Counted from the first letter of the stretch, positions 15,549 through 24,674 are shown. The stretch: 64,000 bases of DNA from Actinocatenispora comari (GCF_017312725.1 NZ_BOPO01000002.1:124001-188000); one strand, 5' to 3'. Numbers and translations are program-made. Notes: generated from the letters alone by a model not told the origin.

Positions 15549-17093
15549 GTGAGTCCATCGAGCCGGCGCGGACGCCGCTCCGACCCACCCGTGGACGACA
15601 CCCCGCTGGATGCTCCGACGATCGACGTCGAGGCGCGCACCGGTTTCCTGCTCCGGCACGGCCGGGAGTTCGCCGGCGAGCGCTCGGTGCCGACCGGTTC
15701 GGCCATGGTCGCCGCGCTGGCCCGGCTCGGCGTCCGATCGTCCAACGCCGACGTGTCGCACTGGGAGAAGGGCGTCACGCCCGCATCGGCGACGGTCATC
15801 GAGGCGTACGAGCAGATCACCGGCGCACCGCCCGGCCTGCTGCGCGGCATCATCGACACGCTGCGCCGCTGTTACCGCGGTGGGCGGCTGCCGCCGCGCC
15901 GCGTCGACCGGCGCCGGCTCGACCTCGCCGAGGTGACCGCGCGCTGCGAGGTGGTACTGCGGGGCAGCCCGCGCGGCATCGACTGGCTGCACTTCGCCGA
16001 CCTGCTCAACGAGGAACGCGTGGTGCTGCCGGCCTTCCTGGTGGACGAGCCGACGACGCGGCTGGTCTCGGAGATGAGCCGGTCGGTCGCGGCCGCGTAC
16101 CTGACCCGCTACGAGGCGCTCGCCAGCATCCTGGACAGCCCGTACGGCGCTCGCGCGCAGACGTTCGTGCAGGACGCCGTGCTGGACGAACGGACCCAGG
16201 TGCTGCTCGACCCGATCTGCGTGCTCGCCGAGACGCCGGTCCCGGACCGCATCGGCTGGCTCGCCGAGCTGCTCGCCGACCCGCGACCCAAGGTCGTGCT
16301 CGGCGCCGCGTACGCGCTCGACGTCGCGTGCGAGACCGGCCGGCTGCCGGAGCAGACGCTCGACACGGTCGCCGCACGGGTGCTCGACGCGTACCTCGCC
16401 GCCGCGGAGGACCGCACCCGGGACGCGCTGGTCGCGGTGATCCGATCGCTGCCGGCGGCGCGCACCACGCAGCTGCTGGACCGGCTCGACCAGCGCGCGC
16501 GGGAACAGCTCCGCGCCGTCGAGGCGCCCGTGGACACCGACCACCGGGCCGCGCTGTGCACGGTCGCCGCCCGCGCCCAGCGGCGGGTGGTCGAGGCGAT
16601 CGGCGCCGACCGGGAGCAACCGATGCTGACCCGGCTGCTGTACGAGGCGCTGTTCGAGCCGCGGCCCACCCGCCGGTTCCATGCCGTCTCGGTGCTGCAG
16701 GCGGTGCCCTACGTGCGGCAGGTGGTCGAGGTCGTGACGCGGCTGGCGCACGCGGCGCGCGACGACGAGGTGCGCCGGGCGGCGGTCCGGGCGGTCCTCA
16801 ACCTCGGACACCTCCGGTCGCCCGACACGGTGCTGCGACTGGTCCGGTCCGACGACGAGCAGATGCGGCGGGCCGGTCTGGTGGCGAGCGCGCACTGCCA
16901 GCTCCCGCTCGACCGCGAACTGCTGGCCCCGCTGATCGCGGCGGACGGTCCGCTGCGCAGCACCGCGACCTACGCGGCGGGGATGACCGGCCATCCGCTC
17001 GTCGCCGAGCTGGCCGCGGACCCGGCCGCCGACCCGGCGGTACGGACGGCCGCGCAGTGGTGGCGACGCGCCGGCACCGCCGTCCTGGACTGA
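15549..17093 (+). CDS. Large regulator: XRE-like N-terminus plus alpha-helical HEAT-like repeats
   Basis: 514 residues from GTG 15549, preceded by GGGGGAGG. Residues about 20-90 (FLLRHGREFAGERSVPTGSAMVAALARLGVRSSNADVSHWEKGVTPAS) look like a helix-turn-helix of XRE type in which SNADVSHWEKG replaces the usual SQ..IS..E.G. The remaining 400 residues are helix after helix with HEAT/ARM character (VVLGAAYALDVACETG, RRFHAVSVLQAVPYVRQVVEVV, DDEVRRAAVRAVLNLGHL). It could bind DNA and a protein partner. Two palindromes lie just upstream. Monocistronic; function unknown. Confidence 0.75.
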   Translation: MSPSSRRGRRSDPPVDDTPLDAPTIDVEARTGFLLRHGREFAGERSVPTGSAMVAALARLGVRSSNADVSHWEKGVTPASATVIEAYEQITGAPPGLLRGIIDTLRRCYRGGRLPPRRVDRRRLDLAEVTARCEVVLRGSPRGIDWLHFADLLNEERVVLPAFLVDEPTTRLVSEMSRSVAAAYLTRYEALASILDSPYGARAQTFVQDAVLDERTQVLLDPICVLAETPVPDRIGWLAELLADPRPKVVLGAAYALDVACETGRLPEQTLDTVAARVLDAYLAAAEDRTRDALVAVIRSLPAARTTQLLDRLDQRAREQLRAVEAPVDTDHRAALCTVAARAQRRVVEAIGADREQPMLTRLLYEALFEPRPTRRFHAVSVLQAVPYVRQVVEVVTRLAHAARDDEVRRAAVRAVLNLGHLRSPDTVLRLVRSDDEQMRRAGLVASAHCQLPLDRELLAPLIAADGPLRSTATYAAGMTGHPLVAELAADPAADPAVRTAAQWWRRAGTAVLD

Positions 17094-17110
17094 CCGGCCC
17101 GGCCGGGGCG

Positions 17111-17617
17111 TCAGGGGCGCAGGCGTTCCTGCAGCCTGGCGTCCTTGTCGGCGACCATCCGCTCCAGGTCACGCTGGAACGCGACGATCCGGTCCCGCAG
17201 CGCGGCGTCGGACGCGGCCAGGATGCGTACCGCGAGCAGGCCGGCGTTGCGGGCGCCGCCGACCGAGACGGTCGCCACCGGGATGCCCGCCGGCATCTGC
17301 ACGATCGACAGCAGCGAGTCGAGCCCGTCCAGGTGCTTGAGCGGCACCGGTACCCCGATCACCGGCAGCGACGTCGCCGAGGCGACCATGCCCGGCAGGT
17401 GCGCCGCGCCGCCGGCGCCGGCGATGATCACCCGCAGGCCGCGGTCGGCGGCCTGCCGCGCGTAGTCGAGCATCAGCGCCGGGGTGCGGTGCGCCGAGAC
17501 CACCCGTACCTCGAAGTCGACGTCGAACTCGGCCAGCGCGTCGCCGGCCGCCTGCATCGTCGGCCAGTCCGAGTCGCTGCCCATGATCACGCCGACCGTC
17601 GGTGCCTGCTCCGCCAC
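17111..17617 (-). CDS. purE: N5-carboxyaminoimidazole ribonucleotide mutase
   Basis: 168 residues, full length. [18 protein letters not shown] is the class I PurE signature, followed by VVSAHRTP with the catalytic histidine and [17 protein letters not shown]. It converts N5-CAIR to CAIR in purine synthesis as an octamer in the cytosol. GTG at 17617. It lies downstream of purK on the same strand, 168 bp away, so the two may form a loose operon. The 3' end almost meets the convergent regulator. Confidence 0.96.
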   Translation of the reverse strand: MAEQAPTVGVIMGSDSDWPTMQAAGDALAEFDVDFEVRVVSAHRTPALMLDYARQAADRGLRVIIAGAGGAAHLPGMVASATSLPVIGVPVPLKHLDGLDSLLSIVQMPAGIPVATVSVGGARNAGLLAVRILAASDAALRDRIVAFQRDLERMVADKDARLQERLRP

Positions 17618-17785
17618 GAGTACCTCGCCTGTCGTCGGTCCGGCGGACGCTCGCCGCCGGAGTCTCGGCCATACCGCCGTCCCGCGGCGGCCGTCCGGGG
17701 TCGGCGGGCGTCCCGCCGGTCGTCCCGGAGACCGTGGGGGGGCCTTCGATCGAGCGAGCCGATCAGGAGGTTCCCCGCCAGTCTC

Positions 17786-18958
17786 TCAACTGCCGTCGCG
17801 CAGCCAGGCCGCGGCGCGCGCGGCCCGGTCGCGGACCGCGGCCAGGTCGTCACCGAGCACCGTGACGTGGCCGATCTTGCGGCCCGGCCGCACCTGCTTG
17901 CCGTACAGGTGGACCTTCGCGTCGGGCAGCTCGGCCATCAGGTGGTGCAGCCGCTCGTCGATGCCCATCCCGCCGGGCTCGCCGCCGAGCACGTTGGCCA
18001 TCACCACCCACGGCGCGGTCAGCCCGGTGGCGCCGAGCGGGTAGTCCAGCACCGCCCGCAGGTGCTGCTCGAACTGCGAGGTACGGGCGCCCTCGATGGT
18101 CCAGTGCGCCGAGTTGTGCGGCCGCATCGCGAGCTCGTTGACGACCAGCCCGCCGTCCGCCTCGTCCCCGGAACCGGTCTCGAACAGTTCGACCGCGAGC
18201 ACGCCGACCACGCCCAGCTCGTTCGCGATCCGGATGGCCAGTTGCTGCGCCTCGATCGCGCGCTGCTCGGGCAGCCCCGGCGCCGGCGCGATCACCTCCA
18301 CGCAGATCCCGTCCAGCTGCACCGTCTCGACCACCGGGTACGCGGCGACCTGCCCGAACGGTGACCGGGCCACCACCGCGGCCAGCTCCCGGCGCAGCGC
18401 GACCCGCTCCTCGACGATCAGCGGCGTACCGGCGGCGCGCAACTGCGTGACCAGCCGCTGCCCCTCGTCGGCCGAGCCGACCAGCCAGACGCCCTTCCCG
18501 TCGTACCCGCCGCGGGCGGCCTTGAGCACCACCGGCCAGCTGCCGCCGGCGAACGCGTCGAGGTCGGCCGGCGTGTCGACCGGCGCCCAGCGCGGGCACG
18601 GCGCCCCGAGCTTGCCCAGCCGCTCCCGCATCACCTGCTTGTCCTGCGCGCAGATCAGCGCGTCCGGGCCGGGGAACACCGTGTGCCCCTCGGCGAGCAG
18701 GGCGCGGATGTGCTCGGTCGGTACGTGCTCGTGGTCGAACGTGACCACGTCGGCGCCGGCCGCCAGCTCGCGCAGCGCGGCCAGATCGGTGTGTGACCCG
18801 ATCAGTACGTCGCTGGCGACGAGCGCGGCGCCGTCGTCGGCGTCGGCCGCGAGGATCCGCAGGGACTGGCCGAGGGGGATCGCGGCCTGGTGGGTCATCC
18901 GGGCGAGCTGCCCGGCCCCGACCATGCCGACCACGGGGAGGTTGGTGCGCGTGTCCAT
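17786..18958 (-). CDS. purK: N5-carboxyaminoimidazole ribonucleotide synthase
   Basis: 390 residues, an ATP-grasp enzyme. VVGMVGAGQLARMTHQAAIPLGQSLRIL is the N-terminal domain, VVLKAARGGYDGKGVW the ATP-binding hairpin, and VELFETG with NELAMRPHNSAHWTIEG the metal-binding and AIR-binding segments. It makes N5-CAIR from AIR, bicarbonate and ATP and feeds PurE, encoded next. A TAGGCT box 7 nt before the ATG implies a leaderless mRNA. Confidence 0.96.
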   Translation of the reverse strand: MDTRTNLPVVGMVGAGQLARMTHQAAIPLGQSLRILAADADDGAALVASDVLIGSHTDLAALRELAAGADVVTFDHEHVPTEHIRALLAEGHTVFPGPDALICAQDKQVMRERLGKLGAPCPRWAPVDTPADLDAFAGGSWPVVLKAARGGYDGKGVWLVGSADEGQRLVTQLRAAGTPLIVEERVALRRELAAVVARSPFGQVAAYPVVETVQLDGICVEVIAPAPGLPEQRAIEAQQLAIRIANELGVVGVLAVELFETGSGDEADGGLVVNELAMRPHNSAHWTIEGARTSQFEQHLRAVLDYPLGATGLTAPWVVMANVLGGEPGGMGIDERLHHLMAELPDAKVHLYGKQVRPGRKIGHVTVLGDDLAAVRDRAARAAAWLRDGS

Positions 18959-18965
18959 CGCGCCC

Positions 18966-18971
18966 AGCCTA
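18966..18971 (-). promoter_or_regulatory. -10 box for leaderless purK mRNA
   Basis: TAGGCT on the minus strand followed by 7 nt and the purK ATG; no ribosome binding site. Confidence 0.6.
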
Positions 18972-19092
18972 TGGGCCCCGCCGTACCGGCCGGTCGGCGG
19001 CTCCGGCGGCCGCCGGGTATGTCCCCGGCTCTGCCCCGGGGTACGGATCGGCGCCGACCGCGGTGCCCGCCGGTCGGCGCCGGGAACCGCCG

Positions 19093-19299
19093 TCAGTCGG
19101 CGAGGGTGGCGATGCCCTGCGCCCAGCGGAAGTACTTGTTGGTGCCGAGGTCACGCACCGTCTTGATGTTGAACGCCTTGCCGAGCAGTTCGGCGTCGGA
19201 GTCGCTGACGCCCTGCAACGCCGCCACCGGTGCGTCCGCGATCTCCTGGACGCTCTTGTTCTCCCACGCCTTGTCGAGCTTGCTCTCCATACCAGCCAT
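19093..19299 (-). CDS. Small helix-hairpin-helix-like protein
   Basis: 68 residues from the ATG at 19299 (GGGGGGACC upstream). The middle, PVAALQGVSDSDAELLGKAFNIKTVRDLG, has the pattern of a helix-hairpin-helix: an xxLxGVS turn and a second helix ending in TVRDL. Single HhH proteins of this size occur in actinomycetes without known function. Acidic; no membrane segment. It stands alone between the purK promoter region and the GGDEF-like gene. Confidence 0.75.
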   Translation of the reverse strand: MAGMESKLDKAWENKSVQEIADAPVAALQGVSDSDAELLGKAFNIKTVRDLGTNKYFRWAQGIATLAD

Positions 19300-19455
19300 G
19301 ACCGGTCCCCCCGTCGACGAACCCTCCGCACGAACGCTAGGACCGATCGGGCCGCGGTATCCGGCGTTTGCCCAGATCGGATCGGTTCCGGGTGGTGTGG
19401 GGCAGCCACCGGCCACCCCACACCACCCACCCCCGCCCCCAGGGGTCGAACAACG

Positions 19456-20304
19456 TCATTCGCCGAGTTCGGTCAGCAGTTCGGCGAGGCCCACCACCCG
19501 CTCGGGCAACTCGGCCGTGGTCACCCGGACCGGGGCGATGCCGGGCCGACCGGCCAGCACACCGCGCAGCCGGTGCACCGGGTCGGGCAGCCGCTGGTCG
19601 ACGATCGCGACCGCGCGATCCGGCGCGACCGCGGCGAGCGTCTCGCCACCCGGGAACGCCTCCCGCAGCGCCTCGGCGACCGCCACCCGGCGCAGCAGCA
19701 GCCGCCAGCCGGGCCGCCCCTCCGGCCGGCTCGCCGCCCCCAGCGTCACGACCACCAGCCGGTACCGGTCGGGTACCCGCTCGCCGGTCTGCTCGGCGGC
19801 GCGGTACAGCTCGGTGAGCCGGGCGCGCAGGTAGCCGCGGCTGGCCAGTTCGGTGAGCGGGTCGACGCAGCCCGCGTCGGCCACCACCCGCAGCCAGACG
19901 TCCGCCCAGGCCTCCACGAACGCCCGTACCGCCGGCAGCGGTGGCGTGCCGACCGGCAGCGTGCGGTACAGCGCGGCCAGGTCGTCGAGCGCCTCGGCGA
20001 GGCCGACACCCGCCTCGGCGCGCGCCTGCCCGAGCCCGGCGCATGCCGGTACCGCCGCGCCGAGCCGGCCCGCGGTGTCGACGAGCGGGGCCCGCCCCGG
20101 GCCGGGCGCGAACGTGGTGCTGGCCCGGCTCAGCGCCGCGGCCAGCACGTCGACCTCCGGTACCCACCAGTCGTGCGGGCGACTCCAGCCGGACGCGACC
20201 GACTCGCGCCGCCAGGTCTGGCGGATCTGCTCCAGGTTGCGCCCGAAACTCCAGCTGCCCGGCACCCCGGGCACGCTGGTCAACCTGCGGTGGCTGCCTG
20301 CCAC
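19456..20304 (-). CDS. Degenerate GGDEF-like protein
   Basis: 282 residues from GTG 20304, which has GAGGGAG upstream; the frame is open further but unsupported. Residues 150-185, CVDPLTELASRGYLRARLTELYRAAEQTG, keep the DPLTxLxxRxxL entry signature of GGDEF domains, but no GGDEF/GGEEF loop follows (PGGETLAAVAPDRAVAIVDQ stands in its place). It is unlikely to make cyclic di-GMP and may be a structural or sensory relic. The N-terminal half is helical. It is divergent from the tethered sigma-factor gene across 275 bp. Confidence 0.65.
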   Translation of the reverse strand: MAGSHRRLTSVPGVPGSWSFGRNLEQIRQTWRRESVASGWSRPHDWWVPEVDVLAAALSRASTTFAPGPGRAPLVDTAGRLGAAVPACAGLGQARAEAGVGLAEALDDLAALYRTLPVGTPPLPAVRAFVEAWADVWLRVVADAGCVDPLTELASRGYLRARLTELYRAAEQTGERVPDRYRLVVVTLGAASRPEGRPGWRLLLRRVAVAEALREAFPGGETLAAVAPDRAVAIVDQRLPDPVHRLRGVLAGRPGIAPVRVTTAELPERVVGLAELLTELGE

Positions 20305-20438
20305 ACCGTCTCCCTCGTCGACCGGCACCTGTCGGGCCACGCGGAGCGCTGCTGGCAACTGTCCGGACGACAGCCCCCCGCCGCAGCGCGCGTGGCCCCG
20401 ATGGAGTGACTCCGCCGGGCCCGGTTCATGACGCGAAT

Positions 20439-20444
20439 TTGACA
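20439..20444 (+). promoter_or_regulatory. TTGACA box upstream of the fused sigma-factor gene
   Basis: TTGACA in an AT-richer patch (GACAG-N11-CTGTC dyad at 20441-20461). It could be a -35 element or a repressor site for the divergent promoters; no convincing -10 was found. Confidence 0.3.
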
Positions 20445-20579
20445 GCAATTTTGGGACTGTCGTCACAGAAGGACGCAGACGGTGCGCGACCGCTCCGTCA
20501 CCAAGATCGAGCTGGGCCGTTGAATCGGTAAGCGTGTTTTGTCGGTCAACGCACCGCTCCCCCCAGAGAACGGCCGGTA

Positions 20580-23267
20580 ATGACAACCTCACCCGATCCG
20601 GGGTCGACCGCGGCGGCCTCGGTCGACCGCAGCGACGCCGAGTTGATCGCCGCGACCCGAGACGGCGACGCGGTGGCGTTCGGGCTGCTGTACCTGCGCC
20701 ACGTCGACGCCGCGAAGCGCCTCGCCCGCACCCTGGTCCGCGACTCCGCGGCGGTCGACGACCTGGTCGCCGAGGCGTTCGCCAAGGTGCTGTCGACGCT
20801 GCGGGCCGGGCACGGCCCGACCGAGGCGTTCCGCGCGTACCTGCTGACCAGCCTGCGCAACCTGTTCTACGACCAGGTACGCCGGGACCGGCGGCTGACG
20901 GTGACCGACGACATCGGGCAGTACGAGACCGGGGTGCCGTTCACCGACACCGCGAGCGAGGGGCTGGAGCGCAGCCTGGCCGCGCGGGCGTTCCGCCGGC
21001 TGCCGGAACGCTGGCAGACGGTCCTGTGGCACACCGAGATCGAGGGCGAGAGCCCGGCCGAGGTGGCACCGCTGCTCGGCCTGACCGCCAACGGCGTGTC
21101 CGCGCTCGCCTACCGGGCGCGGGAACGGCTCAAGCAGATGTACCTGCAGGAGCACATCGCCGGGGAGACCGACGCCGCCTGCCGGTGGGCGGCCGAGCGG
21201 CTCGGCACCCGGGTACGGGACGGGCTGTCCCGGCGGGAGCGGCACAAGGTCGACGAGCATCTCGCCGACTGCGCCAAGTGCACCCTGCTCTACACCGAGC
21301 TCGGCGAGATCAACTCCGGCCTGCGCGAGCTGATCGCACCGGTCATCGCCGGCACGACCTGGTCGGCCTACCTCGGGCTGGGCAGCGCCACCAAGGCCGC
21401 CGCCGTCGCCGGTACCGGGGTCGTGGTGTGGTTCCAGCACACCTGGCACGCGATGCTGCTGTGGCTCAAGGGCCTGTGGACGAAGATCGGCCCGCGCAAC
21501 GCCGCGATCGGCGGCGGCGCCGCGGTCGCGGTCGCCGTGGTGATCGGGCTGTTGCTCACCTCGTCGTCGGCGCCACCACCGCGGCACCAGCCGCGCGCCG
21601 CCGGGTCGCAGCCGGCCGCGCCGCCCGGCGCCCCGCCCGGCGGGCAACCACCCGGGCACCAGCCGCCGGCCGCCACGCCACCGGCCCAGCACCCGACCGC
21701 CGGGCCGACCACCAGGCACCACAACCCGGCGCCGCCGAAAAAACGCCAGCCGGCCCCAGGGCAGCCGCCGTACCGGGTGACGCCGCCGAAGCTGAGCACC
21801 GGCACGCTGTCGGTCGGCGACACCGACTCGGCGCTGCCGATCACCATCAGCAACCCGGCCGGCGGTGGGGGTGGCGGCGACGGCGAGGGGTTGATCCCGC
21901 TCGCCGACCCGACGGCGCCGCCGCTGCTGCCGTCCGCGCCGCAGCCCACCGACCGGCCCACGCCGCATCCGGCACCCGGCCCGCCGGTACCGAGTGAGGC
22001 GCCGTCCGTCGGCTCGGCGGCCCCCGCACCCGCGCAGCGACCAGCCGGCGGGTACGACACCCCCGGCGGTACGCCGTCGGCCAGCGCCTCGCCGTCGCCG
22101 TCCGCGTCGCCCAGCCCGTCGGCGGCGGGCAGGCTGACCGTGACGATCACGCTGCCGGCGCCGATGACCGCCGGCAGTTCCGGCGCGGCCGGCAGCGGCT
22201 GGGACTGCACCGGTCACCAGACCACCATCACCTGCACCCACGCGCTGCTCGCGGCCGGCGCCAGCAGCACCCTCAAACCGCACGTCGACGTCGGCTCGGT
22301 GGCCGGGTTCCAGCCGGTCCGGGTGCGGGTCGCGGTACCCGGGCAGGCGGTGTCGGAGAGCTTCCCGGTGGTGGTCGCGCCGCAACAGATGCGCACCGCG
22401 TACGCCACCACCGGGCGGGCGCAGCTGGTGTCGGCCGGCAACACGCTGATCCGCGGTACCAGCGGCGGGCTGCTGCCGATCCCGCTGCCGCTGGGGCAGC
22501 GCAAGCCGTGCGAGATCAACGACGAGTGCACGGTCGTCCCGTACCACGGCGACGGTGGCTCGTACGGGGCGAGTTCCGGCGCCCGCAGCCGCGCCCGGGT
22601 GAGCCTGCCGGCCGGCGCGCACGTCGCGTACGCGCAGCTGACCTGGGCCGGCCGCGGCAGCAAGGGCTCGCTGCCGGCCGGGGTGCGGCTGATCGACCCG
22701 TCCGGCGGCACGCACGGCGTCACCGGCGCGCAGACCGCCCTCACCGACGGCCGGCAGTACAGCGCGAACGTCACCTCGCTGCTCGCCAGCGGTGGCGGTG
22801 GCACCTGGACGTTCGCCACCGACGATCTGCTCACCGGCAGCGCGGTGGGCGGGGTGTTCGACGGGTGGAGCCTGCAGGTGGTGGTCACGCTGCCGAGCGG
22901 GCCGAACCGCAACGTCGCGGTGTTCGACGGCGCGCAGCAGATCGGGTCGCAGCTGGTGGCGCGGCTCGGCGTGGGCACCGCGGGTACCGCGCAGGTCGGT
23001 GCGACGCTGTGGGACGGCGACCGGGAGGAGGACGGCAAGCTCGGTGACGACACCCTGCGGTTCGGCTCCAGCACCGTCGCCGACGTCGGCCACAGCGCCT
23101 CGACCAGCGCACCGGAGTCGACCGCGGACCCGAGCTGGAACCTGCTCGGTACCGATGTCGCCACCCGCGCCACCTCGGTGTCCGGCGACGGCCAGCTCAC
23201 CTTCAGCACCGGCGGCCAGGACAAGTACTACGTGGGCGCCCTCGCCATCGCCGGCCCCGCCGGCTGA
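20580..23267 (+). CDS. ECF sigma factor fused to zinc-finger anti-sigma, membrane span and surface domain
   Basis: 895 residues in one frame. Residues 18-100: sigma-2 (DLVAEAFAKVLSTLR ... AYLLTSLRNLFYDQVRRDRR). Residues 128-195: sigma-4 (LPERWQTVLWHTEIEGESPAEVA ... NGVSALAYRARERLKQ). Residues 197-245: zinc-binding anti-sigma with HLADCAKC (His227, Cys231, Cys234). Hydrophobic spans at about 260-297 and 306-327. A Pro/Ser-rich stalk runs from 331 to 515, then an extracellular beta domain to the end (VFDGWSLQVVVTL ... RNVAVFDGAQ). Sigma activity must be released from the membrane, perhaps by proteolysis. Similar fusions are known among actinobacterial ECF groups. Divergent from the GGDEF-like gene. 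Confidence 0.88.
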   Translation: MTTSPDPGSTAAASVDRSDAELIAATRDGDAVAFGLLYLRHVDAAKRLARTLVRDSAAVDDLVAEAFAKVLSTLRAGHGPTEAFRAYLLTSLRNLFYDQVRRDRRLTVTDDIGQYETGVPFTDTASEGLERSLAARAFRRLPERWQTVLWHTEIEGESPAEVAPLLGLTANGVSALAYRARERLKQMYLQEHIAGETDAACRWAAERLGTRVRDGLSRRERHKVDEHLADCAKCTLLYTELGEINSGLRELIAPVIAGTTWSAYLGLGSATKAAAVAGTGVVVWFQHTWHAMLLWLKGLWTKIGPRNAAIGGGAAVAVAVVIGLLLTSSSAPPPRHQPRAAGSQPAAPPGAPPGGQPPGHQPPAATPPAQHPTAGPTTRHHNPAPPKKRQPAPGQPPYRVTPPKLSTGTLSVGDTDSALPITISNPAGGGGGGDGEGLIPLADPTAPPLLPSAPQPTDRPTPHPAPGPPVPSEAPSVGSAAPAPAQRPAGGYDTPGGTPSASASPSPSASPSPSAAGRLTVTITLPAPMTAGSSGAAGSGWDCTGHQTTITCTHALLAAGASSTLKPHVDVGSVAGFQPVRVRVAVPGQAVSESFPVVVAPQQMRTAYATTGRAQLVSAGNTLIRGTSGGLLPIPLPLGQRKPCEINDECTVVPYHGDGGSYGASSGARSRARVSLPAGAHVAYAQLTWAGRGSKGSLPAGVRLIDPSGGTHGVTGAQTALTDGRQYSANVTSLLASGGGGTWTFATDDLLTGSAVGGVFDGWSLQVVVTLPSGPNRNVAVFDGAQQIGSQLVARLGVGTAGTAQVGATLWDGDREEDGKLGDDTLRFGSSTVADVGHSASTSAPESTADPSWNLLGTDVATRATSVSGDGQLTFSTGGQDKYYVGALAIAGPAG

Positions 23268-23305
23268 CCGGCCCGCCGGCGACGCCCGTGCCACCCGGAC
23301 GCCGG

Positions 23306-23341
23306 CGAGCCGGCCCGCCGGTCGTTCGGCGGGCCGGCTCG
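23306..23341 (+). terminator. Strong hairpin terminator
   Basis: CGAGCCGGCCCGCC (23306-23319) and GGCGGGCCGGCTCG (23328-23341) pair perfectly over 14 bp around an 8-nt loop, 38 bp after the sigma-fusion stop. Confidence 0.8.
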
Positions 23342-23516
23342 GCTGGTCGACCGGCGACCCGGACCCGACGGCCGGATGGGTACAGCCAGGTCGCCGAGGG
23401 CGGCGACACCGGCACCGAGGGCGATATCCCCTGGTCGGTCGGCCAGGCGGGTGAACGCTGCCGCGGTGTGGCGGCACGATTCCCGTGCTCGCGGCGGGGC
23501 GGCCCGGGCCGGTCGG

Positions 23517-23522
23517 TACTCT
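23517..23522 (+). promoter_or_regulatory. -10 box for leaderless gtrA-like mRNA
   Basis: TACTCT followed by 7 nt and GTG at 23530. Confidence 0.5.
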
Positions 23523-23529
23523 CGGCCGG

Positions 23530-24084
23530 GTGGCGGAGTCGCGAGCGGAGAGCGCGGCCGCAGCCCCGGGTGTCGGCGGGCTGCGCGGCCTGTATGCCCG
23601 GTTCCGCCAGCTGATCCACGAGGTCGCCAAGTTCGGCATCGTCGGCGGGATCAACTTCTTCGTCGACATCGGCATCTACAACGTGTGCGAGTCGCTGCTC
23701 GGGCTCGGTCCGCTGACCTCCAAGACGATCTCGGTGACCGTGGCGGCCACCCTCGCGTTCGTCGGCAACCGGTACTGGACGTGGCGCAACCGGCCGCGCA
23801 CCAACCTGGCCCGGGAGTACTTCCTCTACTTCGTGATGAACGCGGTCGGGTTGCTGATCTCCCTGCTGTGCCTGGGATTCAGCTACTACGTGCTCGGCGA
23901 GCAGTGGCCGGCGGTGTTCCAGACCACGCTGGCGAACAACATCTCCGGCTCGATCGTGGGAACCGCGCTCGGTACGCTGTTCCGGTTCTTCGCCTACCGC
24001 AAGTGGGTGTTCCTGCCGGCGGAGGATCCGGGCGTCGACCCGGCGACGGGCCTGCCGGAGCCGGCCGACGGCGACCGGCCCTAG
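23530..24084 (+). CDS. GtrA-family membrane protein
   Basis: 184 residues from GTG 23530. Four spans and the family pattern EVAKFGIVGGINFFVDIGIYNVCESLL, FVGNRYWTWRNRPR and FRFFAYRKWVF, the two basic W/F-rich loops that mark GtrA proteins. They sit in the cytoplasmic membrane and are linked to translocation of lipid-linked sugars for cell-wall glycans. A MaoC-like gene follows after 27 bp on the same strand, possibly cotranscribed. Confidence 0.9.
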   Translation: MAESRAESAAAAPGVGGLRGLYARFRQLIHEVAKFGIVGGINFFVDIGIYNVCESLLGLGPLTSKTISVTVAATLAFVGNRYWTWRNRPRTNLAREYFLYFVMNAVGLLISLLCLGFSYYVLGEQWPAVFQTTLANNISGSIVGTALGTLFRFFAYRKWVFLPAEDPGVDPATGLPEPADGDRP

Positions 24085-24111
24085 GGCACGGCCCCAGGCC
24101 AACCGTTCGGA

Positions 24112-24606
24112 GTGGCAGTGACCGCAGCGCGTTCCGGCACCGGCGAGGTGCCACAGTGGTACTACGAGGACCTGGCTCCGGGCCGGAGCTTCGACCTCGG
24201 CGAGACCGTCGTGGACGGCACCGAGATGCTGGCGTTCGCGCAGCGCTTCGACCCGCAGTGGTACCACGTGGACGAGCGGCTCGCCGCCGACAGCGAGTAC
24301 GGCGGGCTGATCGCGAGCGGCTGGTTCACCGCCTCGCTGTTCATGCGCGGCTACGTCGACCGGGTGCTGTCCCGCGCCGCGGCCGCGGCCTCGCCGGGGC
24401 TGGAGGAGCTGCGCTGGAAGGCACCGGTACGCGCCGGCGACACGCTCACCGGTCAGCTGCACGTGCTGGACCGCGCGCCGTCGGCGACCCGTCCCGGCCT
24501 GGGTACCGTCCACCTGGCCGGCTCCCTGTCCCGCCGCGGCGCCGACGGCGAGGTCCCCGTCCTGCAACTGCGCTTTCGCGGCTGGTTCGCCCGCCGCCCC
24601 ACCTGA
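24112..24606 (+). CDS. MaoC-like hotdog dehydratase
   Basis: 164 residues. EMLAFAQRFDPQWYHVDERLAADSEYGGLIASGWFTASLFMR is the MaoC/R-hydratase signature, with the catalytic Asp (FDPQ) and His (YHVD). It probably hydrates an enoyl-CoA in the cytosol. GTG at 24112, or at 24118 with two residues fewer. It follows the gtrA-like gene by 27 bp. The acyl-CoA dehydrogenase and thioesterase genes elsewhere in the window make a beta-oxidation role reasonable. Confidence 0.88.
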   Translation: MAVTAARSGTGEVPQWYYEDLAPGRSFDLGETVVDGTEMLAFAQRFDPQWYHVDERLAADSEYGGLIASGWFTASLFMRGYVDRVLSRAAAAASPGLEELRWKAPVRAGDTLTGQLHVLDRAPSATRPGLGTVHLAGSLSRRGADGEVPVLQLRFRGWFARRPT

Positions 24607-24674
24607 CCCCGATCCCCCGGGTCGGCGGGTTCTGCCCGGCCCCGGGCCCCGGACCGACGCGAGCGGCGCGCGCA

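Noticed and set aside
20589-23675. A 1028-codon frame antisense to the sigma fusion
   Set aside because: Shadow of the real gene, without any recognisable domain and with Arg/Ala/Gly bias.
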